This document shows, piece after piece, positions 21,043-29,806 of a stretch of DNA of 31,854 nt; position 1 is the first letter of the stretch, and every line of letters begins with the position of its first letter. The stretch spans positions 1 to 31,854 of the forward strand of contig CANGEH010000002.1 in NCBI GenBank assembly GCA_947452665.1, read 5' to 3'. Origin of the DNA: Caulobacteraceae bacterium. GTDB taxonomy: Bacteria > Pseudomonadota > Alphaproteobacteria > Caulobacterales > Caulobacteraceae. The notes under the pieces were generated by a model that was given only the letters and a program-made list of their open reading frames with translations, was not told the origin of the DNA and did no database searches. The position numbers and the translations under genes are program-made.

Positions 21043-22716
21043 ATGGTCAAGGCTTTGCAAAAACCGTCCAAAAGGCCTTCCGCCCAAGACCTTGGGCGCC
21101 AAGCTATTGGGCTTTTGCACCGCGGCAAGGCCGCTGAGGCCAAGGCCGCCGCGCAAGCCGCGATCGACCGCGCGCCGCACCTTGCTGGGGCCTGGCAGAT
21201 ACTGGCTCATGCCAGCGCGCAGTTGAAAGACTATGCCGGCGCGATTGAGGCCTATCAGACGGCGATCGATCTTAGCCCGCAAACACCTCAGCCCTATTTC
21301 GACCTCGCGCGGCTAACGATCGAGATCGAGAAATTTGCGATTGCCGAGGGGCTGCTCAAGATACACCAATCCTTGGTGCCAGACAGCGCCGCCTCCGCCA
21401 ATGACCTGGCCTGGGCCCAGGCCAATCAGCTCGATACCACCAAGGCCATTGTCACCCTGATCGATGCGCTGGAACAGCACCCCAAACAACCCATGCTGTG
21501 GAATACTTTGGGCCTGGTCTTGATGTATGAGGGCCGGATGGATGAGGCCCTGCCCATCCTGCAGGAGACCCTCAATCTTGACCCCAATTTTGGCCAAACG
21601 CGACTGGCCCTAGCCGAGGCCTTGATGGTCACGGCCCGCGGTGATCTTGATGTCCAGGCCCGCGCGCTTAGCGAAGGTCAAACCGCCATTGATACCGCGC
21701 CGCCAGAAAAACGCGCCACCGCCAAGGTTGCCCAGGCCAAGCGCTTGTTCAGTCTAGGTCGCCTGGCCGAGGCCTGGGATCTTTATGAGGCCCGCCATGA
21801 CCCCACCTATGAGGACGCCACTGTGTTTGATCTGCCCTGGCCGAGGTGGCAGGCGGGGCAAGCGGTCGAGGGCAGGCATGTCCTTTTGATCGGCGAACAG
21901 GGCCTTGGCGACGAAATCTTGTTTGCTCAGGCTGTGCCAGACCTGATCGCTGCCCTTGGCCCCAAGGGCCGCCTAACCTTGGCCCTGGATCCCAGACTGA
22001 TGAGCCTAGCGGCGCGGTCCTTCCCAAGCACGCAGATTATTGCCCATACGACCGCGCGTAAGGATGGCCTTGGCTTACGCGGCCTTGCGAGCGCCCCGGC
22101 CAAGGCCCCGGAGGTCTGGAGCCCCATGGCCAGCCTTCTGGCCCCGTTTCGCCCGAACCTGGCTAGCTTTTCCAATAGGGGAGCGTTTTTGCGCGCCGAT
22201 CCAGCCAAGATCGCGGCCTGGCAAGACTGGCTCAAGACCCTTGGCCCCGGACCCAAGATTGGCCTTGTCTGGAAGAGCCTGATCATGGACCTGCAAAGAC
22301 AGCGCCATTTCCCGCGCCTGGACGAATGGGCACCGGTTGTGTCTATGCCGGGTGTTCAGTTCATCGCCCTGCAATATGGCGATCGGACCGACGATCTTGA
22401 ACGGTTCGAGGCGATTTGCGGCAAATGGCTGGTATGCCCGCCAAACATTGATCTTAAAGACGATCTGGACGATCTGGCCGCCCTGACCTGCGCGCTGGAT
22501 ATGACACTTGGCCCGGCCAATGCCACGACCAATCTGGCTGCGGCTTGCGGCGCACAGGTCGGGTTTTTGGTCTCGCCCGACACCTGGCCCCTATTTGGCA
22601 CAGACCATTATCCCGCCTATCCCCAGGCCCGCGCCTTTGCGCCAGAGCGCTTTACCGACCGCGCGCCCATGATGCAGGCGGTCGCAGACCATGTTCGCGC
22701 CTTAATCAAGGTCTAG
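21043..22716 (+). CDS. TPR protein with glycosyltransferase-9-like C-terminal domain
   Basis: Protein of 557 residues. The N-terminal half (about 15-250) is a set of TPR helices, for example AGAWQILAHASAQLKDYAGA and WNTLGLVLMYEGRMDEALPI. The C-terminal half (about 270-557) has GRHVLLIGEQGLGDEILFAQ, PKIGLVWKS and DMTLGPANATTNLAAACGAQ, the pattern of TPR proteins related to ADP-heptose:LPS heptosyltransferases. Such proteins occur near flagellin- or surface-glycosylation genes in alphaproteobacteria, but no such genes are next to it here. There is no signal peptide. Whether it is a true transferase or only a binding scaffold is open. Confidence 0.75.
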   Translation: MVKALQKPSKRPSAQDLGRQAIGLLHRGKAAEAKAAAQAAIDRAPHLAGAWQILAHASAQLKDYAGAIEAYQTAIDLSPQTPQPYFDLARLTIEIEKFAIAEGLLKIHQSLVPDSAASANDLAWAQANQLDTTKAIVTLIDALEQHPKQPMLWNTLGLVLMYEGRMDEALPILQETLNLDPNFGQTRLALAEALMVTARGDLDVQARALSEGQTAIDTAPPEKRATAKVAQAKRLFSLGRLAEAWDLYEARHDPTYEDATVFDLPWPRWQAGQAVEGRHVLLIGEQGLGDEILFAQAVPDLIAALGPKGRLTLALDPRLMSLAARSFPSTQIIAHTTARKDGLGLRGLASAPAKAPEVWSPMASLLAPFRPNLASFSNRGAFLRADPAKIAAWQDWLKTLGPGPKIGLVWKSLIMDLQRQRHFPRLDEWAPVVSMPGVQFIALQYGDRTDDLERFEAICGKWLVCPPNIDLKDDLDDLAALTCALDMTLGPANATTNLAAACGAQVGFLVSPDTWPLFGTDHYPAYPQARAFAPERFTDRAPMMQAVADHVRALIKV

Positions 22717-22779
22717 GGCTCACTCCCCTTTTGCACCCCGCGCGCCTATATATGGCCTTAGCCGTCCTAGGAGCCGCTA

Positions 22780-24072
22780 TTGACCCGTCTTGCCCTGATC
22801 CTCGCTGCCAGCCTGTCCCTGTCCGCTGCGCTTGCCAATGCGCAAGACATGGCAGACCACGATATGGCCGCAATGGATGACATGGATGACATGGATATGA
22901 GCGCCATGTCCGCAGGCGCGCTTGGCCCCTACACCCAGACCCGCGAGGCCTCGGGCACGGCCTGGCAGCCGGACACCTCGAGCCATGCCGGCATCCATAT
23001 CATGCACGGCGACTGTATGATCATGGCGCATGGCCTGCTCAATGGCACCTATACAAGCCAATCGGGCCCTAGAGGCGATGACAAGACCTTTGTCTCGGGG
23101 ATGGTCATGGCCATGGCCAAGAAAAGCTTTGCCAATAGCGATACAGTGCAACTGCGTGCCATGCTCAGCCCAGACCCGATCATGGGCAGGTCTGGCTATC
23201 CCTTGCTGCTGGCCAGTGGCGAGACCGCCGATGGCAAGAGCCTATTGGTCGATCGTCAGCATCCGCATGACCTGTTCATGGAATTATCGGCCAGTTATAG
23301 CCACCCCTTCACCCCGCTCGACAGTGTCTATGTCTATGCCGGACTGCCGGGCGAGCCGGCCTTTGGCCCGCCGACCTTTATGCACCGGCTCTCGGCCATG
23401 GACAGCCCCGAAGCCCCGATCAGCCATCACTGGCTGGACTCCACCCACATCACGTTTGGCGTCCTGACCGCTGGCTATGTGCACGATAATTGGAAGCTGG
23501 AGGTCTCGCGCTATCGTGGCCGCGAGCCAGACCAAAGGCGCTATAATATCGAGACCGGGGCGCTGGACTCCACCGCCGCGCGCCTGTCCTGGAACCCCGG
23601 CCCCAACTGGTCGCTGCAAACCTCCTATGCCGATCAGCATAGCCCCGAAGCGCTGGAGCCGCAGGTCAGCCCGGTCAAGCTATCGGCCAGCGCCATATAC
23701 ACAGCCCCCTGGGGTCAGACCGGCGGCTGGTGGTCGCTCACCGCCGCATTTGGCCGCAAGAGCGCACATGGCCAAGCCCTAGACGCCTATCTGCTCGAAG
23801 CCGCCGCCAAGCCAAACCTAGCCTGGACCGTGTTTACCAAGGCCGAGCAGGCGAATAATGCCGAGCTATTGGCCACTAATGACCATCACGGCGGCGCGTA
23901 CAAGGTTGCCAAGCTGTCGGTCGGGGCCATCCATGACTGGCAAGTGTCGGAGCATGTCAAGTTCGGCCTTGGCGGGCTTTACAGCCAGTCCCTCGTGCCC
24001 AGCGCGCTCAAGGCTGAGTATGGAGAGCGGCCAAGCGGGGCGACCGTCTGGGTGCGGCTGAAGGTCGAATAG
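22780..24072 (+). CDS. Met/Asp-rich outer-membrane beta-barrel protein
   Basis: Outer-membrane protein of 430 residues. The signal peptide ends at ANA/QD (about residue 21). The mature N-terminus is a short metal-ligand-rich segment (MADHDMAAMDDMDDMDMSAM, 24-43) encoded partly by tandem ATGGATGAC units. The rest is barrel-like with many aromatic strands and motifs HPHDLFMEL, GEPAFGPPTFMHR and ISHHWLDSTHITFG. Similar proteins are often linked to copper or other heavy-metal loci, so metal sensing or efflux support is possible, but no metal transporter is present here. TTG start at 22780 with TAGGAG 7 bases upstream. Confidence 0.72.
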   Translation: MTRLALILAASLSLSAALANAQDMADHDMAAMDDMDDMDMSAMSAGALGPYTQTREASGTAWQPDTSSHAGIHIMHGDCMIMAHGLLNGTYTSQSGPRGDDKTFVSGMVMAMAKKSFANSDTVQLRAMLSPDPIMGRSGYPLLLASGETADGKSLLVDRQHPHDLFMELSASYSHPFTPLDSVYVYAGLPGEPAFGPPTFMHRLSAMDSPEAPISHHWLDSTHITFGVLTAGYVHDNWKLEVSRYRGREPDQRRYNIETGALDSTAARLSWNPGPNWSLQTSYADQHSPEALEPQVSPVKLSASAIYTAPWGQTGGWWSLTAAFGRKSAHGQALDAYLLEAAAKPNLAWTVFTKAEQANNAELLATNDHHGGAYKVAKLSVGAIHDWQVSEHVKFGLGGLYSQSLVPSALKAEYGERPSGATVWVRLKVE

Positions 24073-24077
24073 GCCCC

Positions 24078-24851
24078 TTACCGTCCCCCTTGGGCATCAT
24101 CGATCTTGATAAAGGTGCCGGTGACAAAGTCTGAGGCGGGTGAGACCAGATAGATCAGGGTGCTGTCCATCTGGGCCGGGTCGCCAATGCGGGCGCGGGG
24201 GAAGCCCTTGGTAATATCGCCAACCCTGGCCAGCATGCCGTCCATCATTTCGGACGAGAACGCACCGGGGGCTATGGCATTGACATTGATATTGAACGGC
24301 GCCCACTCGACGGCTAGGGCCTCGGTCATGCGAATGACCCCGGCCTTGGTCACAGAATAAAGCGCCGCCCCGCCGCCGCTGTACTGGAACGCGGCGATGG
24401 AGGCGATATTGACCATGCGGCCAGGCTTTTTGGCGGCAATCAGACGGCGCGCCACCTCGCAGGACAGCACAAACGGGCCGCGCAGATTGACATCCATCAC
24501 CCGGTCAATCAGCTCCAGCGACATCTTGTGCGCGCGCTGGGCATCGGGAATGCCGGCATTGTTTACCAGTATATCGACCAGGCCAAAACGGTCCTCGACC
24601 TGGCCGACCATGGCGATTAGGGCCTCAGCATCGGCCACATCAACGGCAAAGGCCGCGGCCTCGCCGCCATCAGCCTTGATCTCAGCCGCCAGGGCTTCAA
24701 GCCGCTCAAGCCTGCGCCCGACCAGTGCAACCTTGGCGCCGCAATGGGCCAAGACCTTGGCAAAGCGCCAACCAAGACCCGATGAGGCCCCCGTCACCAG
24801 GGCAACGCGCCCGCTCAGATCATTCGACAGGTTTGGCAAGGCATAGGTCAT
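24078..24851 (-). CDS. Short-chain dehydrogenase/reductase (SDR)
   Basis: NAD(P)-dependent oxidoreductase of 257 residues. VALVTGASSGLGWRFAKVL holds the T-G-x3-G-x-G cofactor loop, LVNNAG is the NNAG motif, and the catalytic S and Y-x3-K are in VNIASIAAFQ and LYSVTKAG, followed by NVNAIAPGAF. R after the Gly-rich strand (LVGRRLERL) hints at NADP use. The substrate is unknown. ATG 24851 is taken as the start; a GTG three codons upstream is possible. It ends 5 bases from the convergent outer-membrane gene and diverges from the acyltransferase gene. Confidence 0.88.
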   Translation of the reverse strand: MTYALPNLSNDLSGRVALVTGASSGLGWRFAKVLAHCGAKVALVGRRLERLEALAAEIKADGGEAAAFAVDVADAEALIAMVGQVEDRFGLVDILVNNAGIPDAQRAHKMSLELIDRVMDVNLRGPFVLSCEVARRLIAAKKPGRMVNIASIAAFQYSGGGAALYSVTKAGVIRMTEALAVEWAPFNINVNAIAPGAFSSEMMDGMLARVGDITKGFPRARIGDPAQMDSTLIYLVSPASDFVTGTFIKIDDAQGGR

Positions 24852-24940
24852 GGCAGTCACGGTCCAGCTTTGAAGATTACAACAGGGTCTGGTCGGAAGA
24901 TCCTCTAGGCTTATACTTACGGCAACAGGATTCGTATCAT

Positions 24941-25549
24941 ATGCCGTTTTTTAAACCTTGGGCCGCCCGCCCCGCCCGTTTGCGCGGTCCCGTTTCGGAA
25001 ACCCTGCGCTGGATAAGCGCAGCCTATCTACGCCTCAGTGGCTGGCAGATGCAGGGTGATTGGCCAGACCTAGATAAGGCCGTGCTGGTGGCAGCCCCCC
25101 ATACCTCGAACTGGGACGGGCTTATGATGCTGGCGGCAGCGGCCTATTACCGGGTCAAGCTGCGCTGGATGGGCAAGAAGAGCCTTACCCAAGGCCCGTT
25201 TGGCGGCTTGATCAAGGCCCTGGGCTGTGTGCCCATTGATCGCTCGGCCAGCCACGACCTGGTCAAGGCCATGGGCCTAGCCTTTGCCGCCACCCCGCAC
25301 ATGATCCTAGCCATACCGCCCGAAGGCACCCGCAGCCTAACCCGCCAATGGAAGACCGGCTTTTACCATATCGCCATCCAGGCAAAGGTGCCGATCATTG
25401 TCACAGTTTTGGACTATGGCACCAAGACGATCCGCATCGCCGCCATCATCCACCCCAGCGGCGATTATGATTCCGACCTTATCAAAATAATGTCCTATTA
25501 TTCGAACGCTAAGGGCAGGCATAGATTGAAATTTGCAGGCGAAATTTGA
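24941..25549 (+). CDS. PlsC-like lysophospholipid acyltransferase
   Basis: Acyltransferase of 202 residues. HTSNWD is the H-x4-D catalytic motif (about residues 54-59), LGCVPIDRSAS binds the acceptor phosphate, and AIPPEGTRSLTRQWKTGFYH carries the EGTRS-type motif III. The family moves acyl groups to glycerophosphate-like acceptors in the inner membrane. This shorter type lacks an N-terminal membrane anchor, and its exact acceptor is uncertain. The ATG at 24941 is used because AACAGGA precedes it and the leader before it is out of pattern. A TTGATTCAATCAA palindrome overlaps the stop codon. Confidence 0.82.
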   Translation: MPFFKPWAARPARLRGPVSETLRWISAAYLRLSGWQMQGDWPDLDKAVLVAAPHTSNWDGLMMLAAAAYYRVKLRWMGKKSLTQGPFGGLIKALGCVPIDRSASHDLVKAMGLAFAATPHMILAIPPEGTRSLTRQWKTGFYHIAIQAKVPIIVTVLDYGTKTIRIAAIIHPSGDYDSDLIKIMSYYSNAKGRHRLKFAGEI

Positions 25550-25688
25550 TTCAATCAATTTGGATTCGTCCATCTAAACTCCATAAAACATCCACCTATA
25601 GTCCATAAATTCCTAAGATATTGACCCAGTCAGCAAATTTTTGCGCGTGCTCGAGGCCCTCGGGTACCCAATCAGACTGGAGAAGATT

Positions 25689-27665
25689 GTGGAAAATATC
25701 GCTAAAGTTCAGCAACAACTCATGACGAGCAGAAAGAGCGTGAGCGCCGTCAAGGCCAGTACCCTAGCGACCCTCATCTGCACATGCAGCCTTGCAGCCC
25801 TGACGGCCGGGAACGCCTCAGCCGAGACCATTTCCCAGGTCTATACCTTCGGCGACAGCACATCCGATGTTGGATCGACGGGTGTAAGATATACGAGCCA
25901 AGGCAAGCTTTGGATCGAATATGTTGGCACCGCCTTGGGTTACCCCTCGACCTATGCCCGTTCCTATAGCGTTGATGAAAACGGTGTCATAACGGTCACG
26001 AAGCCAAGCGGGTCCAATAACAACTATGCCATCGGCGGCGCAACCATCGTTCCAACCACTGAAGGTTATGGAAGTGTCGCCGACGAAATCAGCTTCTTTG
26101 TTGAGGACCACAAGCGGTTCAAAAAGAATGATCTGGTGTTCATCTGGGGTGGTGAGAATGATCTTGTCTCGGCGCCGCAGGGTGATGCTGGGCCATTTGA
26201 CTATGTCCCAATCAACCTGACTGCCTTTGTAAGCGGATATAAGGCCCAGATCGACAAGCTTCAGGCCTTGGGGGCCCGCAACATTGTTGCCTTTGGCCTG
26301 CCGATAGGGCTGCAACCAGACCAAGCCCTTGAAGACATTTTTCAGGGTCTGGCCGAATCCGATCCAGATGCGGCTGAATTTTATACACCACAGTCAGCCT
26401 CCAAGTATAAGGCCGACCTTGCGGCCCAAACAGTGGCGAGCGAAAAGCTGACCTGGAAGATGTTGAAATCGGAAGGCGTCTATGTCCTCGATTTCAACAA
26501 GCTTGCCGAGGATGTGCGTACCAATCTGCCAAAATATGGCTTCAAGTATGGCAATGACAATTACCAGGGGCGCGGCGATCCCACAGCGCCTGATCGCCCC
26601 GAAACCTTTCCCAATGACGGCAATATATTTAGCTCAACTGCAACCCACTATACCGATGCCATGCACCGGGTGATTGCAGACTTCACGATCGCGCAGCTCC
26701 GCGCCCGCGATCAACATACCGGTGTATTGCTGCAATCTGATTCGGTTATGCGCCTTGGGGCTGAGCGTACAGATGATGCCATGCGCCAAGGCGTTGCCGC
26801 GGCGGGTGGCTCCGATGAGGTGGGTCGCTGGCGCATCTATGGCGGGGCCATGGGCGGGGGTGATCTGCGGCGGTCATCGGGCGGAACCGACAAGGAATTG
26901 CGCACAGATGCCTTGGGCGCAGAAGTGGGCGCCGATGGCCTCTTGTCTCCAGACTGGCTGGTCGGCGTCAAGGGTTCGGTTACAAAATTGGGCGGCAAGT
27001 TCGCACAAGGAACAGGCGGCTATGACGCCAACACCTTTGAGGTCTCGCTGTATAACAGCCTGCGCCTGATGCCCAAGCTGCGCCTCAATGGGTCGCTCCA
27101 TTATGGCCGTCTCGACTATACCAGTCTTTATCGGGACACGCCGCTGGGTCTCAAGGCCAGGGTCCGAGCAGAAGGCGAAACCACGGGCAGCTTTGTCGGC
27201 GGCAAGCTCGGTGTGACCTATTCCATGGGCGGTCCACGCTGGATGCAGGAGGTCACAGGTGCGGTCAGTTATGGCAAGACGCGTCTTGACGCCTATAGCG
27301 AAAAGAAGGGCCCAATCTCGCTTGCCTACGGCAATGATGACCTCGAAAGCAATCGGGTATCGATCGGCTACCACATCGAAAAAATCGATCCCGCCTCAAA
27401 GATCAGGCCATTTTTCGATCTGACCCTTGATCAAAACCTCTCCAAAAAGACCGTGAAGGTGAATGTCGGCCCAACCCCCGACATGCTCGTCGCCTATCAA
27501 ACTGAACCCGGCACGACCAAGGGACAAGTCGGGCTTGGGGTCGGATTTTCCTGGATCGTCGATGACCAGAGCGCCGTTCGGGTGCTGCTGCAACAGGCCG
27601 TCCAATCGGGCAAGAAGACCGAGTCGGCAAGTTTGCTCAGCGTTAACTATAGCCGCTCATTCTAG
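25689..27665 (+). CDS. GDSL-esterase autotransporter (EstA-like)
   Basis: Surface-anchored esterase of about 658 residues. A signal peptide (TLATLICTCSLAALTAGNAS) is followed by a GDSL-hydrolase passenger: YTFGDSTSDVGS holds the nucleophile Ser in a GDS-x2-D block, IWGGENDLV is the G-x-N-D block, and HYTDAMHRVIADF supplies the catalytic Asp and His. From about residue 375 a type V autotransporter barrel follows, ending SVNYSRSF with the terminal Phe. It should cleave esters at the cell surface, as Pseudomonas EstA does. Start: GTG 25689 has GGAG 6 bases upstream; ATG 25722, at the signal peptide, is the alternative. A two-component pair follows on the same strand. Confidence 0.87.
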   Translation: MENIAKVQQQLMTSRKSVSAVKASTLATLICTCSLAALTAGNASAETISQVYTFGDSTSDVGSTGVRYTSQGKLWIEYVGTALGYPSTYARSYSVDENGVITVTKPSGSNNNYAIGGATIVPTTEGYGSVADEISFFVEDHKRFKKNDLVFIWGGENDLVSAPQGDAGPFDYVPINLTAFVSGYKAQIDKLQALGARNIVAFGLPIGLQPDQALEDIFQGLAESDPDAAEFYTPQSASKYKADLAAQTVASEKLTWKMLKSEGVYVLDFNKLAEDVRTNLPKYGFKYGNDNYQGRGDPTAPDRPETFPNDGNIFSSTATHYTDAMHRVIADFTIAQLRARDQHTGVLLQSDSVMRLGAERTDDAMRQGVAAAGGSDEVGRWRIYGGAMGGGDLRRSSGGTDKELRTDALGAEVGADGLLSPDWLVGVKGSVTKLGGKFAQGTGGYDANTFEVSLYNSLRLMPKLRLNGSLHYGRLDYTSLYRDTPLGLKARVRAEGETTGSFVGGKLGVTYSMGGPRWMQEVTGAVSYGKTRLDAYSEKKGPISLAYGNDDLESNRVSIGYHIEKIDPASKIRPFFDLTLDQNLSKKTVKVNVGPTPDMLVAYQTEPGTTKGQVGLGVGFSWIVDDQSAVRVLLQQAVQSGKKTESASLLSVNYSRSF

Positions 27666-27676
27666 AGCAAGGTTGC

Positions 27677-27707
27677 AGGCCCCGGTGGATCATCACCGCC
27701 GGGGCCT
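27677..27707 (+). terminator. Hairpin after the autotransporter gene
   Basis: AGGCCCCGG (27677-27685) pairs perfectly with CCGGGGCCT (27699-27707), starting 12 bases after the stop codon. There is no T-run, so it may be an attenuator or an mRNA 3'-end stabiliser more than a full terminator. Confidence 0.55.
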
Positions 27708-27746
27708 AGCCTCAGTGCGTCTAGGGTCACCCGCAGGAAATTGATA

Positions 27747-28463
27747 ATGACCAATCCAAACCCGGACGAAAACCGATTGGTTCTAATCGTCGAGGACGAG
27801 CCCCAGATCTGCGAAATCTTGATGACCTATTTTGAACGTGAGGGTTTTCGAACCGTGACCGCTAGAGATGGTGAGCTAGCCCTCATGCATCACCGAAGCC
27901 TTCGACCCGATATTGTGATCCTTGACATCAATCTGCCCAAGCGTGACGGGCAGTCGGTATTGGCTGAAATCCGGTCGCGGTCGCAAACACCGATCATCAT
28001 GGTAACTGCACTTGGCCAAGACCTAGAGAAATTGTTAGCCTTGAATATGGGGGCGGATGACTATGTCGTAAAACCGTTCAACCCTTTAGAGGTTGTGGCT
28101 AGGGCGAAAACTGTGCTCCGCCGCACGTCCGGTTCAATGAACCAAATTGAGGCCATTCGGGTCGGTGATCTGGAAATCGATACCAGCGCCTATATCGTAA
28201 GCGTGAGTGCGTTCGGCAAGGTCGCGACCCAGATTGATGTAACGGCAACAGAGTTCCGCATCCTAAGCCATATGGCTCAGGCCCCGCAAAAAGCATATGC
28301 CCGCTCTGAAATCCTCGATACCTGTCTTAGCGAGGACAGTGATGCGCTTGAACGCACCGTCGATAGCCATATCTCAAAACTAAGACGTAAGTTGGAAGAC
28401 GCTGGTGCCACCGGTTATTTCGAAAGTGTCAGGGGCGTCGGCTACCGGCTTAAATCGCGATGA
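27747..28463 (+). CDS. OmpR-family response regulator
   Basis: Response regulator of 238 residues. The receiver has the acidic VEDE, the phosphoacceptor Asp in DIVILDINLPKRDG, Thr in IIMVTALG and Lys in VVKPFNP, so it is intact. The C-terminal OmpR-type winged helix includes DVTATEFRILSHMAQ and ends VDSHISKLRRKLEDA with VRGVGYRL, closest to the BaeR/CreB group. ATG 27747 is chosen over the in-frame TTG at 27741 because AGGA lies about 9 bases upstream of it. It overlaps the kinase gene by ATGA and probably forms an operon with it; the esterase gene just upstream is a possible target. Confidence 0.9.
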   Translation: MTNPNPDENRLVLIVEDEPQICEILMTYFEREGFRTVTARDGELALMHHRSLRPDIVILDINLPKRDGQSVLAEIRSRSQTPIIMVTALGQDLEKLLALNMGADDYVVKPFNPLEVVARAKTVLRRTSGSMNQIEAIRVGDLEIDTSAYIVSVSAFGKVATQIDVTATEFRILSHMAQAPQKAYARSEILDTCLSEDSDALERTVDSHISKLRRKLEDAGATGYFESVRGVGYRLKSR

Positions 28464-29632
28464 GTATATTTCGCCACATTGCCCGTGCTAAGATCAGCAC
28501 ACAATTATGTGTTTGGCTGAGCGTCTATTTTGTCTCCTGTAGCACGCTAATTTACCTAGCAATAAAATTCCTTGATGAGTTTTGGGGTGACTATTTCATC
28601 GCAAAACTGCCCGCCCACATTTTGTCGATCAAAAGCCGCTTAGAACAAGGGCTGCCTGTATCCGCGTCGGAAATGCAGCAGGCTCAGAAGGTGTTTTCCG
28701 AGCTCGGCGACCAGCTTGAGCAGTTACAATATGTCCAACTCGCCTCGATGGTCGCCATGGCCGCCTTGGTCGGAATTGGATTTGTATTTGTTCTGACGCG
28801 CCGCCTAACCACCCCACTTGAACAAATTGGACGGGCATCAAGCCTCATTGCCAAGGGAGACCTTTCGGCACGTGTTGCGTGTAGTGACTCTAGCCCCGAC
28901 GAAATCAATCGATTGATCGACGGATTCAACCAAATGGCCAGATCACTTGGGGCCTATGAGCGCGAACGTAGCGCCACGGCTGCCGCCGTTGCCCATGAGC
29001 TCAGAACGCCCCTAACCATTCTTAGAGGCCGCCTCCAAGGTATGAAGGATGGCTATTTCGCCGCCGATGCGAATAATTTTTCGTCACTTATTGATCAGGT
29101 CGACGGGCTTGGCCACCTTGTTGAAGATTTGCGCGTATTGAGCCTATTTGAAACCAATAAGCTCGTTCTGGTCCCGAGACTGTTTGACCTCGCCAAAGAA
29201 TTGGAATCGGTCGTCCATCTCGTCTCGCCAGATTTTGTTGCCGCCGAGATCAAGATTGAAACCGACCTGCCCACCACCTTGTTCATCGGCGACAAGACCC
29301 GCATCCGCCAGGCGGCCTTAGCCCTGCTCGATAATGCGCTGAAATATGCGGCGATCGGTAAGTCCGTCAAAATTGGCTGTGGGGCTAAGGATGCAAATGT
29401 TTGGTTCCAAGTCCTGGATCGAGGACCTGGGCTCGATCAAGGCGCGGCGAATAATGCCTTTGAGCGATTTTGGCGCGCCGAACCGTCGCGGTCGCGCGGA
29501 AGCGGCGGAAGCGGTCTTGGTCTTTCGGTCGTCAAATCGATCGCCCTGGCCCACGGGGGCAATATAGAGGCCAAACCACGCGATGGCGGCGGCATGATCT
29601 TTGAAATGGTCTTGCCGGTACGCGAGGACTAG
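28460..29632 (+). CDS. Membrane sensor histidine kinase
   Basis: Sensor kinase of 390 residues. Two transmembrane helices (about 15-38 and 92-112) enclose a short periplasmic loop of about 50 residues. A HAMP domain (TRRLTTPLEQIGRASSLIAK) follows, then a HisKA domain with the phosphoacceptor His in AAVAHELRTPLTILRGRL, and a full HATPase domain: LLDNALKYA (N box), VLDRGPGL (G1), FERFWRAE (F box) and GGSGLGLSVVKSIALAHGG (G2). It is intact, in contrast to the FixL-like protein elsewhere in the window. The signal is unknown. Its start overlaps the regulator stop by four bases, implying translational coupling. Confidence 0.9.
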   Translation: MSIFRHIARAKISTQLCVWLSVYFVSCSTLIYLAIKFLDEFWGDYFIAKLPAHILSIKSRLEQGLPVSASEMQQAQKVFSELGDQLEQLQYVQLASMVAMAALVGIGFVFVLTRRLTTPLEQIGRASSLIAKGDLSARVACSDSSPDEINRLIDGFNQMARSLGAYERERSATAAAVAHELRTPLTILRGRLQGMKDGYFAADANNFSSLIDQVDGLGHLVEDLRVLSLFETNKLVLVPRLFDLAKELESVVHLVSPDFVAAEIKIETDLPTTLFIGDKTRIRQAALALLDNALKYAAIGKSVKIGCGAKDANVWFQVLDRGPGLDQGAANNAFERFWRAEPSRSRGSGGSGLGLSVVKSIALAHGGNIEAKPRDGGGMIFEMVLPVRED

Positions 29633-29806
29633 TTGCCATCCTCCACCCCAGCGGCCATCATGACGGGGCAATGGGCAAGAATGCGGCGCAATTTGCCGCC
29701 GCGGCTTGAGGGCGACACGTCGAGACCCATTGTCCCTGGATTTACAATTTGCGGTTATTCCCCCATGGTTTGCTCTGCATAAGGCTGGCACGATTGGGGT
29801 TAGGTT

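Noticed and set aside
25546..25558. TTGATTCAATCAA as an FNR box for the autotransporter
   Set aside because: The spacer between half-sites is 3, not 4, and the site overlaps the acyltransferase stop codon about 140 bases from the next start. It may be a weak hairpin or another operator.
29674..29700. GCGGCG-N8-CGCCGC hairpin as a terminator of the kinase gene
   Set aside because: The stem is only 6 bp and no T-run follows on the plus strand.
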